A stretch of 36,831 bases of DNA, from IMG/VR virus record IMGVR_UViG_3300029264_000275, positions 1-36,831 of that record; one strand, 5' to 3'. The position numbers were made by a program, and so were the translations under genes. Below the pieces are notes generated by a model that had not been told where the DNA came from, did no database searches, and saw only the letters and a list, made by a program, of their open reading frames with translations. The DNA is from a virus. Below are positions 13,399 through 20,062 of this stretch, in pieces; position 1 is the stretch's first letter, and each line of letters begins with the position of its first letter.

Positions 13399-14024
13399 TG
13401 GATATAAACATTAGCAGTAATATAGAAAAAGTGATGCGGAACATGGACAAAGCAGGGCGAAAGCAGATACCCATGGCTTTGGCCTCCACGCTCACAACTT
13501 TGGCCTTTAAAGCAATGGAAGAGGAAAAGAAGCAAGCTCGACGCAAATTAGATCGACCAACGCCTTTTACCATAAGCGGTTTTAAGTATAAGAAAGCAAC
13601 AAAGAAGACACTAACCGCCCTGGTTTACATTAATAAGGGTGATACACAGCGCAAGTATATGCAGTTTGCTATCAATGGTGGGGTATCTAAGGCCACTAGC
13701 GGCGCGATGATACACCCGGCTTCAAGCACTAAGCTAAACAAGTACGGCAACATGCCTCGCAATTATGCAAAGAAAGTCTTGGCCAAAAAGGACAAGTTTT
13801 TCAGCGGTGTGCCCAAGGGAATGGAGGGCCAAGAAAACGCGGGAATCTGGCAGCGTTACGGCGGCAAGAAACATCCTCGCATTCGCATGGTTGCCCAATG
13901 GAGAAAGAGCCGCACTTACCAGGCTAAATTCCCATTTTATGAGATCGCGGGAAAGATTGTGGCTGGCAGAGCTAACGACACATTTAACAAGGCTTTTGCT
14001 AGAGCCATGAAGACGGCCAGATAA
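13395..14024 (+). CDS. gpZ-like minor tail / virion morphogenesis protein, displaced
   Basis: This 209-residue basic protein starts with a helix and the pattern AGRKQIPMALASTLTTLAFK followed by ARRKLDRPTP. It resembles lambda gpZ and related tail-completion proteins, which help form the tail tube end that joins the head. The middle has YINKGDTQRKYMQFAINGG, also seen in such proteins. Its position is unusual: it lies upstream of the terminase among early/middle genes, whereas Z sits between FII and U in lambda. Those two genes are adjacent here with no Z between them, so this may be the relocated Z. Confidence 0.55.
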   Translation: MMDINISSNIEKVMRNMDKAGRKQIPMALASTLTTLAFKAMEEEKKQARRKLDRPTPFTISGFKYKKATKKTLTALVYINKGDTQRKYMQFAINGGVSKATSGAMIHPASSTKLNKYGNMPRNYAKKVLAKKDKFFSGVPKGMEGQENAGIWQRYGGKKHPRIRMVAQWRKSRTYQAKFPFYEIAGKIVAGRANDTFNKAFARAMKTAR

Positions 14025-14194
14025 TGAGCGCCTATATAAAGGAAGGGAAGCCAGCCATTTTGGTGGATATGGCCTATTTTCAGATAATACTAAACAACTC
14101 AGAGCTATACGAATACTTGATAACCCATGGCGTGGAAGAGTGGGCAGGGTATAAGGATGCAGAGCAGGAATATAACGACGATATGGATACATAA
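14024..14194 (+). CDS. Unknown 56-residue acidic protein
   Basis: The protein begins MSAYIKEGKPAILVDMAYFQ and ends EQEYNDDMDT. It is acidic and soluble. Both boundaries are TAATG overlaps, with the gpZ-like gene before and the next gene after, indicating tight coupling. I do not recognise the family. The coupling and clean codon use support a real gene. Confidence 0.6.
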   Translation: MSAYIKEGKPAILVDMAYFQIILNNSELYEYLITHGVEEWAGYKDAEQEYNDDMDT

Positions 14195-14664
14195 TGAGCA
14201 AACGTAAATCCAACAACAATCAACGCCGTATGGAGCGTGTGGGCCGGTCAGTGCTAAAGAATTGCGCCATTACCTTTGTGGCGGGATGCAATGGCCTATC
14301 TCAAATGGCAGACCTAAGAACAGGCCTAGCATTTAATCCGGGGCCGGCATTAGCTAAAACAATAGAGTCAGGGCGTTATACCTGGTCTATATATTGTGCG
14401 GTTTTTTGCAGGGACCAGACCGGGCTTGAGTATATGCAAGGATTGGAGGTGGTAACCAAGGAACCATGCTATCAATCGGACCTGGTAGGCGTGTTACATG
14501 AGCATCACTTAAGATTATTAGATGGATGCAATGAGGCGCACTTAGTGAACGTGGGGTGGTTAGCCTCAGCCGTTGGGCATGAGTGGACAGAGAAAGAAGC
14601 GGGCACAATCTTTACTAAGTTAAACGCCTGGGACTTTGTGGCCAAATGGGAGAATGCAGCATGA
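14194..14664 (+). CDS. Conserved phage protein of unknown function
   Basis: This 156-residue protein begins with a basic stretch (MSKRKSNNNQRRMERVGRS), then a Cys-containing core (FVAGCNGLSQMADLRTG, YCAVFCRDQTGLEYMQGLEV) and a C-terminal helical part with HLVNVGWLASAVGHEWTEKE. It has the look of a family seen in Pseudomonas-type phages, but I cannot name it. It sits in a chain of overlapping genes just before the terminase region, where lambda carries late-gene regulators. No DNA-binding motif is obvious, so an antiterminator role is speculative. Confidence 0.6.
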   Translation: MSKRKSNNNQRRMERVGRSVLKNCAITFVAGCNGLSQMADLRTGLAFNPGPALAKTIESGRYTWSIYCAVFCRDQTGLEYMQGLEVVTKEPCYQSDLVGVLHEHHLRLLDGCNEAHLVNVGWLASAVGHEWTEKEAGTIFTKLNAWDFVAKWENAA

Positions 14665-14927
14665 ATAGAGTTGATGTATTAAATCAGGCAGAGCAGCTAA
14701 TTAACGGGCAGCGCGCCAAGGACTATGGCGACGCTAGGGAAAACTTTGGGCGGGTTGCTCAAGTGTGGAGCGCATTGCTTGACCAGGACATAAAGCCGGA
14801 ACAGGTCGCGCTTTTAATGACTGCTTTGAAGATGTGCCGCCTAGCTAAGACGCTGGACCATGGCGACAGTTGGTTGGATGCCGCTGGTTACATTGCATTA
14901 GGTGGCGAGATAGCTACAGCGGAGTAG
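14661..14927 (+). CDS. DUF6378-family protein (MazG-like helical fold)
   Basis: The 88-residue protein has the DUF6378 pattern: INGQRAKDYGDARENFGRVA near the start, then LLMTALKMCRLAKT and GDSWLDAAGYIALGGE. These all-helical proteins resemble MazG-type nucleotide pyrophosphohydrolases, but activity is not established for the family. The ATG at 14661 overlaps the previous stop as ATGA; an earlier in-frame ATG would lack that coupling. Confidence 0.8.
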   Translation: MNRVDVLNQAEQLINGQRAKDYGDARENFGRVAQVWSALLDQDIKPEQVALLMTALKMCRLAKTLDHGDSWLDAAGYIALGGEIATAE

Positions 14928-14933
14928 ATGATA

Positions 14934-15089
14934 ATGGCAACAACTAACGACATAACAGGCGACACCCTGGTAAGTAAGCCAGCGACCGATAATTATAGGG
15001 ATAACTACGAGCGTTTATTTGATAAAAGTGATACTAAAAAGAAGGTGGGCAGAAAAAAACAAAAGGTACTCCCTGAGCCTCAGCTATAG
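14934..15089 (+). CDS. Small conserved pre-terminase protein (DITGD type)
   Basis: This 51-residue protein starts MATTNDITGDTLVSKPATDN, has a NYERLF segment, and ends in a Lys-rich tail. Short proteins with a DITGD start followed by SK and a DxxF/ERLF motif are common just upstream of terminase genes in lambda-like phages, but their function is unknown. GGAG lies at correct spacing for this ATG; an ATG two codons earlier is too close to it. Confidence 0.65.
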   Translation: MATTNDITGDTLVSKPATDNYRDNYERLFDKSDTKKKVGRKKQKVLPEPQL

Positions 15090-15146
15090 GGGTGTTTCAG
15101 AGGCGCGACATTTATTTAGTTACAAAAGATACTAAAGGGCAAGAAC

Positions 15147-15662
15147 ATGATGCAATTTAACAGGACCCAAATCGGAGAGGCATTTAGCGTTAATTTGACC
15201 ACAGTGGATAAATGGCGGCGAAGTGGGTGCCCGGCCACAAAAGATGGCCAAAACGTAATGTATACCGTGCGCGAGGTTAGCGATTGGTTGAGGTCTAGGG
15301 ATATGGCAAGCAGCGGCACCTTGGACCTGGGCCAAGAGCGCGCGAAGTTAACCAAGTTACAAGCACAAAAAGCCACCCTAGAACTGGAAGTGGCAAAAGG
15401 TAATTTAATCCCTATGGAATTGGTGGTTGAAACCTGGCAGGGACACATCGGAAATTGTCGGGCAAAGCTACTGGCCATGCCAGCCAAGGCCGCAGCGCAG
15501 ACAATCGGGATGGATGAATACCTAGAGAGTGAGCAATTTTTAACAGAACTAATTAATGAAGCACTGGACGAATTAAATAATGACGGATTACCTGAGAAAC
15601 ACCTTAACCGCCTTGAGACTATCGCAGAAGATTTGGAAGTCGCCGCCGAAGCTAACAGTTAG
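15147..15662 (+). CDS. terS: Terminase small subunit, Nu1-like
   Basis: This subunit recognises phage DNA and recruits the packaging motor. The 171-residue protein has an N-terminal winged-helix domain (FNRTQIGEAFSVNLTTVDKW) followed by a long helix with ERAKLTKLQAQKATLELEVA. These features match lambda Nu1. AAGGGCAAG precedes the ATG. A gap of 57 bases upstream is where a cos site would be expected, but none is clearly identifiable. Its end overlaps the TerL start by 83 bases in another frame. Confidence 0.85.
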   Translation: MMQFNRTQIGEAFSVNLTTVDKWRRSGCPATKDGQNVMYTVREVSDWLRSRDMASSGTLDLGQERAKLTKLQAQKATLELEVAKGNLIPMELVVETWQGHIGNCRAKLLAMPAKAAAQTIGMDEYLESEQFLTELINEALDELNNDGLPEKHLNRLETIAEDLEVAAEANS

Positions 15663-17418
15663 CGAATGGGCAGACCATAACCGTAGGCTATCCGCAGAAT
15701 CTAGCGCGGAGCCAGGGCGGTGGCGTACCAGCCGGGCAGAATATCAGCGTGAAATTATGGACACCGTGGCAGATGCCACTATTGAAACGATTGTAATTAT
15801 GTCGTCGGCACAGGTGGGTAAAACTGAGATCATCGGAAATATTGTTGGCTACTTTATAGATAAAGACCCAGCCCCCATTATGGTGATAATGCCCACCGTC
15901 GATATGGCCAAGACCTGGAGCCATGACCGCTTGGCGCCAATGGTGAGAGATACGCCGGCGCTAAAGTCTTTGATAGCAGATAACAAAAGCCGCGCGTCGA
16001 GCAATACGCTATTCCACAAATCTTTCCCTGGTGGCCATATCACCATGGCTGGGGCCAATTCACCCACCGGCCTAGCGTCGCGTCCAATACGAATTGTATG
16101 TTGCGACGAAGTTAGCCGATACCCGCAAAGTGCAGGGGCCGAGGGCGACCCGGTAAACTTGATTAGAAAACGAACCACGACTTTTCATAACCGTAAAATA
16201 ATATTAACAAGCACCCCGACACTAAAAGGCGCTTGCAGAATTGAACAAGAATTTAGCATATCGGACCGGCGACACTACCACGTACCGTGCCCGCATTGTG
16301 AACATGAGCAAAGGTTAAAATGGGCCAACGTCCAATGGCCAGAAGGAAAGCCAAGCGAGGCCGTAATGGTGTGTAACGAGTGCGGCGGTGTGATTGAGGA
16401 TAAGCACAAACCCAAAATGGTTAGAAACGGCAAGTGGATTGCAGAACTACCAGGAGGGAAAATTGCCGGGTTTCATTTGAACGAGCTTTATTCACCTTGG
16501 CGAACCTTTGCCAATGTAGCTGAGGATTTTGTTGAAGCCAAAAAGAACCCTGAGACATTAAAGACGTGGGTTAACACCTCCCTCGGCGAAACCTGGGAAG
16601 AAGCTGGCGAAAGTTTGAACGAGCATTTATTAGCAGAGCGCAAAGAAAATTACGCAATCGACGCGATACCGCTGGAAGTGCTTTTAATAACAGCCGGCGC
16701 AGACATTCAAAAGGACCGCATCGAGGCTTCAATTATCGGGTGGGGTTTAGATCAAGAATGTTGGGTATTGGATCATGTGGTGTTATGGGGCGACCCAACA
16801 CAGCAACAAGTGTGGCGCGAATTAGACGAGCTTTTAACGAAAACTTATGACGGCCACCGGATTGCAGGAAGTGCAATCGACAGCGGATATTTAACAGAAT
16901 ACGTGTATCAATTCACAAAGCCCAGGGCAAGCCGCCGAGTATTTGCAATCAAAGGCCAGGCGGGAATGGGAAAGCCTCTAACGACCAGGCCAAAGCCCGT
17001 GGGGCGCACTAGGACGCCAATGTACACGGTTGGAGTGGATACGGCCAAACGCACGATATACAGCCGTTTACGCCTTACCAGTGGGGAAGGGTATATACAC
17101 TTTGGGGTTGACCTTGATGACGAATATTTCTTGCAGCTAACAGCCGAAAAAATGGTGACTAAATACCGGCGCGGGTTTCCCGTCATGGAGTTTGTCAAAA
17201 CAAGAGATAGAAACGAGGCGCTTGATTGCCTGGCGTATGCTTATGCAGCTTTAGATAATTTAAATGTGAAGCTAGCCGCCCTAGCTGCAAAGCGCAAGGC
17301 TAAACAAAACCCGGTATCAGTAGAGCCAGAAGAGGAAAACCCATTGGAGCCACCACCAATAGTGAAAAAAGCAAGAAAAACGAGGTCTAGAAAAGGGGGT
17401 TTTGCTACCAGGTATTAA
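15580..17418 (+). CDS. terL: Terminase large subunit, lambda gpA family
   Basis: This packaging ATPase/nuclease cuts concatemers and pumps DNA into the prohead. The 612-residue protein carries a Walker A variant SAQVGKT (76-82), Walker B CCDE (174-177), and coupling motif TSTPT (210-214). A CPHC/CNEC zinc-binding pair (237-240, 265-268) is inserted, typical of the gpA family. The C-terminal nuclease domain shows Asp375 in AGADIQKDR, Asp434 in AIDSGY, and NEALDCLAYAY near the end. gpA-type terminases usually cut at cos. The end is Lys/Arg-rich. The stop overlaps the stop of a convergent minus-strand gene. Confidence 0.93.
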   Translation: MTDYLRNTLTALRLSQKIWKSPPKLTVSEWADHNRRLSAESSAEPGRWRTSRAEYQREIMDTVADATIETIVIMSSAQVGKTEIIGNIVGYFIDKDPAPIMVIMPTVDMAKTWSHDRLAPMVRDTPALKSLIADNKSRASSNTLFHKSFPGGHITMAGANSPTGLASRPIRIVCCDEVSRYPQSAGAEGDPVNLIRKRTTTFHNRKIILTSTPTLKGACRIEQEFSISDRRHYHVPCPHCEHEQRLKWANVQWPEGKPSEAVMVCNECGGVIEDKHKPKMVRNGKWIAELPGGKIAGFHLNELYSPWRTFANVAEDFVEAKKNPETLKTWVNTSLGETWEEAGESLNEHLLAERKENYAIDAIPLEVLLITAGADIQKDRIEASIIGWGLDQECWVLDHVVLWGDPTQQQVWRELDELLTKTYDGHRIAGSAIDSGYLTEYVYQFTKPRASRRVFAIKGQAGMGKPLTTRPKPVGRTRTPMYTVGVDTAKRTIYSRLRLTSGEGYIHFGVDLDDEYFLQLTAEKMVTKYRRGFPVMEFVKTRDRNEALDCLAYAYAALDNLNVKLAALAAKRKAKQNPVSVEPEEENPLEPPPIVKKARKTRSRKGGFATRY

Positions 17419-17585
17419 CTGGCAGCGTTTAACGTATCGGATACAAAGGCGGCCAATGATTTATTATTGGCGGCTTTTTCCCAGGCGGCTTTTTCTTGTG
17501 GCGTGCAACGAATTTGCAAGCGAACAGATTTGGTAATGTCTTTCGTGGCGTTTTTCTGGCCGGCCATTCCATGTGGTTTTTTCAT
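17415..17585 (-). CDS. Ribbon-helix-helix (CopG/Arc-like) regulator of a moron cassette
   Basis: The 56-residue protein has a basic N-terminus (MKKPHGMAGQKNATKDITKS), then VRLQIRCTPQEKAAWEKAA and KSLAAFVSDTLNAAS. This is the strand-helix-helix pattern of RHH repressors, with the beta strand KSVRLQIRCT. Such proteins bind inverted repeats at their own promoters. It is the second gene on the minus strand, within an otherwise rightward block. CAGGGGA precedes the start, partly overlapping a GGGGC/GCCCC hairpin in the leader. It could be an Aca-type autorepressor or an antitoxin for the upstream gene. Confidence 0.75.
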   Translation of the reverse strand: MKKPHGMAGQKNATKDITKSVRLQIRCTPQEKAAWEKAANNKSLAAFVSDTLNAAS

Positions 17586-17618
17586 TTTATTCCCCTGGGG
17601 CCGTAGCCCCTATTATTG

Positions 17619-17858
17619 TTATTTATTTAAAACGATTGCTTTGGCTCTCTTATAGTCTTCCATTAGTTCTTCGGCCTGAAAGTTATTCCAGACTGCGGAA
17701 AGGTGCATCCAACCCTCAGTCTCACAACCACTTGCAATGTCTACGTAGTCGTGTTTTGCCATTTCTTTAGAAACAGCAAACATATTTTCAAAGTCACCTG
17801 CTTTATTCATGTTTGCTTGAATAATAAAATTATCGTTGTTGCAAGTTATAACTCTCAT
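17619..17858 (-). CDS. Acidic 79-residue orphan protein; candidate anti-defence (Acr-like) moron gene
   Basis: I do not recognise any family. The protein starts MRVITCNNDNFIIQANMNKA, is net acidic (12 Asp/Glu against 8 Lys/Arg), and has an internal helix-rich second half (WMHLSAVWNNFQAEELMEDY). No membrane segment or HTH is seen. AGGGAA precedes the ATG by 5 bases, and the cassette has its own promoter at 17900-17928. It is followed by a small RHH gene and inserted between terminase and head genes. That layout, small acidic protein plus small regulator, is typical of anti-CRISPR loci. A toxin-antitoxin pair or an exclusion factor is also possible. Confidence 0.65.
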   Translation of the reverse strand: MRVITCNNDNFIIQANMNKAGDFENMFAVSKEMAKHDYVDIASGCETEGWMHLSAVWNNFQAEELMEDYKRAKAIVLNK

Positions 17859-17894
17859 AATATTCCCTGGTTGTTTTTGTGTTTCGATTCAATA

Positions 17895-17928
17895 ACTATA
17901 TTGTACTGACAAAAAGAATATAGTGCAA
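17895..17928 (-). promoter_or_regulatory. Moron promoter overlapped by an 8-bp inverted repeat
   Basis: On the minus strand TTGCAC (17923-17928) and TACAAT (17900-17905) are 17 bases apart. ACTATATT (17895-17902) and AATATAGT (17917-17924) form an exact 8-bp inverted repeat across the -10 and the spacer. A protein bound there would block transcription. The RHH protein encoded two genes downstream is the natural candidate. Confidence 0.6.
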
Positions 17929-17962
17929 CACCTTTTAAAAAAAACATCCTCTTTTTTTCGTG

Positions 17963-18011
17963 TTGACTTTAAACGCCTTATATACTATGTGTAGCGCCTT
18001 AGTATAAGGCG
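17963..18011 (+). promoter_or_regulatory. Rightward promoter with palindromic operator before the head genes
   Basis: TTGACT (17963-17968) is a 5 of 6 match. The -10 is either TATGTG at 17-bp spacing or the better TATACT at short spacing. CGCCTTA-GTA-TAAGGCG (17995-18011) is a perfect palindrome, and CGCCTTA also occurs at 17974-17980 in the spacer. It would restart transcription into the head operon after the inserted cassette. Confidence 0.5.
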
Positions 18012-18020
18012 TTGATTTTA

Positions 18021-18605
18021 ATGGCAAATTTATTTAACCCGGCAAACTATCCAAAGCGCGAACCAATAGCCCTGGCAGTTGGCGACCGTTGGGCGTGGTG
18101 CCGTGACGATTTAACCGACTACCCATCCGGCCTTTATTCACTTCAATACAGTTTCAGGCTCGAAGCTGCTTCATCATCTGAAATTAAAATCATCGCTACA
18201 GCTAACGCGGATAATTTCAAGATCGAAGTACCGGCAGCCATAACATCAGCCTATGTGGCCGGCCCCTATCAGTGGAGCGCCTATATTAGCCGCATTGCTG
18301 ATGGTGAGCGTATCACCATTGATGGTGGCACGTTTGAAGCATTGCCAAACCGCGCAACATCCAGCGCCGACCCCCGAAGTTTTAACCAAAAACAGCGTGA
18401 CGCCTTGCGCCATTTGTCACTAGGCAAAGCAGCAAAGGACGTGGCTAGCTATTCCATAAATGGTCGGAGCATGACCCGGCACTCGCCAGAAGAAATATTA
18501 ACATGGCTAAAGCATTACGAGGCCTTGTGCAAAGTTGAAGAGCGACGCGCGGCCGCTAAAAAGGGTCTAGGGCATTCCGGCATAATAAAAGTGAGATTTT
18601 CATAA
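18021..18605 (+). CDS. Head-tail joining protein, gpW-like C-terminus fused to a beta-rich domain
   Basis: The 194-residue protein has a beta-rich first half (about 1-110, GDRWAWCRDDLTDYPSGLYS) and a helical second half. NQKQRDALRHLSLGKAAKDV, SYSINGRSMTRHSPEEILTW and KHYEAL resemble lambda gpW, which completes the head and forms the joint with the tail. The order terL, this gene, portal equals lambda A-W-B, supporting the call. The extra N-terminal domain is absent from lambda gpW (68 residues). The ATG at 18021 is preferred over a TTG nine bases earlier. The stop overlaps the portal start as TAATG. Confidence 0.65.
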   Translation: MANLFNPANYPKREPIALAVGDRWAWCRDDLTDYPSGLYSLQYSFRLEAASSSEIKIIATANADNFKIEVPAAITSAYVAGPYQWSAYISRIADGERITIDGGTFEALPNRATSSADPRSFNQKQRDALRHLSLGKAAKDVASYSINGRSMTRHSPEEILTWLKHYEALCKVEERRAAAKKGLGHSGIIKVRFS

Positions 18606-20062
18606 TGGGTTGGTTTTCTAAGTCTCCAGAAGCGCCGATTAAAAAGCGCAAGTTAAAAATGAACAAGCGACGTTATGACGCCGGCATTATTGACCGTTTG
18701 AACAGTGATTTCAAAGGCTCTAACCTTTCTGCCAATGGTGAATTACTAACAACCTTGCCATTGATGCGCGCCCGCTCCCGAGACTTGTGCATGAATAACG
18801 ATTATGCCCGAAAGTTCCTATCTATGACATCTGCCAACGTGGTTGGAACCAATGGCATAAAAATGCAAGCCAGGTCCAGGCGTGACGATGGAACACTTGA
18901 CCGCCAGGACAATATCGCCATTGAAGCGGCATTTACAGCTTGGTCAAATACAGAAAACTGTACAGTTACTAAGCGGCAGACCTGGGTTGACGTTCAAAAC
19001 ATGGCCATTAAATCCATTGCGCGCGATGGTGAAGTATTAATCATCATGGTTCGCGGATTTGATAATGCTTTTGGTTTTGCCTTGCAAGTTATTGAGGCCG
19101 ACCAGCTAGATGAAAATCTTAACCAAAGTTTAGAAAATGGCCACCGTATTGTTATGGGCGTCGAGCTAAACGAATGGGGCGCGGCCGTCGCATATCATTT
19201 ATCGGCCAATCATCCTGGCGACAATATAACGATCTTTAACAACCGCCATTACAAGCGCGTACCGGCGGCCGATGTGTTGCATCTATACATGACAGAGCGA
19301 CCCGGCCAGGCCCGTGGCGTGCCCTGGATGCACACCGCTATAAATAGACTTAACCAGGTTGGCGCATACGAAGAAGCCGAATTAATCGCGGCGCGTATTT
19401 CATCTAGCAAAATGGGGTTTTATACCAGCCCGGACGGTGACCAATATGTTGGTGACGAGGACGACGACGGTAACCTTTTGATGGATATGGAGCCAGGAGC
19501 AATGGAGCAATTGCCCCAGGGCATGGACTTCAAAGCCTTTGACCCACAACACCCAACGAGCGCCTATCAGGCGTTTATTAAGACGGCTTTACGTGGTGCA
19601 GCAAGTGGCCTAAACGTCGCTTACAACACCCTAGCAAACGATCTAGAAGGGGTTAACTTCTCTTCTATTCGGTCCGGTGTTTTAGAAGAGCGCGAACAAT
19701 GGCGCGCGATTCAAAATTGGCTATCAAATCAGCTTTGCCGCCCGGTGTATCGCGCCTGGCTAGTTCAAGCATTAACAACCCAAGCCCTAGCACTGCCACA
19801 GCGGAAATACGAAAAATTCACAAAAGTTGAGTTCCAGCCGCGCGGGTGGGCTTGGGTTGACCCTCTAAAAGATCAGCAGGCCAGCAAGTTAGGGATAGAA
19901 ATGGGCATTATGTCCCGGACCGAAGTGGCAGCCTCAGCAGGGCGTGATTTTGAAGACACCCTCGCGCAATTGCAAGCTGAAAACGAATTATTAAAACAAT
20001 ACGGTATAGCCGTTGAACAAGTAGAAACCCCAGAGGTTAATAATGATAAACAAGACGATTAA
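18605..20062 (+). CDS. Portal protein, lambda gpB family
   Basis: The 485-residue protein follows lambda-type portals. The N-terminal LTTLPLMRARSRDLCMNNDY is the family's opening motif, followed by YARKFLSMTSANVVGTNGI, a middle with IEADQLDEN and RVPAADVLHLYMTERPGQAR, and the late NFSSIRSGVLEEREQWRAIQ. Twelve copies form the DNA entry ring at one capsid vertex and dock the terminase. The stop lies 20 bases inside the next gene. Length is slightly shorter than lambda gpB (533), with most loss at the C-terminus. Confidence 0.93.
   Translation: MGWFSKSPEAPIKKRKLKMNKRRYDAGIIDRLNSDFKGSNLSANGELLTTLPLMRARSRDLCMNNDYARKFLSMTSANVVGTNGIKMQARSRRDDGTLDRQDNIAIEAAFTAWSNTENCTVTKRQTWVDVQNMAIKSIARDGEVLIIMVRGFDNAFGFALQVIEADQLDENLNQSLENGHRIVMGVELNEWGAAVAYHLSANHPGDNITIFNNRHYKRVPAADVLHLYMTERPGQARGVPWMHTAINRLNQVGAYEEAELIAARISSSKMGFYTSPDGDQYVGDEDDDGNLLMDMEPGAMEQLPQGMDFKAFDPQHPTSAYQAFIKTALRGAASGLNVAYNTLANDLEGVNFSSIRSGVLEEREQWRAIQNWLSNQLCRPVYRAWLVQALTTQALALPQRKYEKFTKVEFQPRGWAWVDPLKDQQASKLGIEMGIMSRTEVAASAGRDFEDTLAQLQAENELLKQYGIAVEQVETPEVNNDKQDD

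Noticed and set aside
13734-14219. 161-codon minus-strand frame
   Set aside because: It is opposite a gpZ-like gene and a well-coupled small gene, and shows no recognisable protein pattern.
15090-15146. cos site before terS
   Set aside because: Position and gpA-type terminase suggest one, and GAGGCGCGAC is loosely similar to lambda cos, but there is no clear symmetric nick site or cosB repeats.
17573-17909. Plus-strand frames opposite the moron genes
   Set aside because: They lack ribosome sites, while the minus-strand genes have good ones and a promoter.
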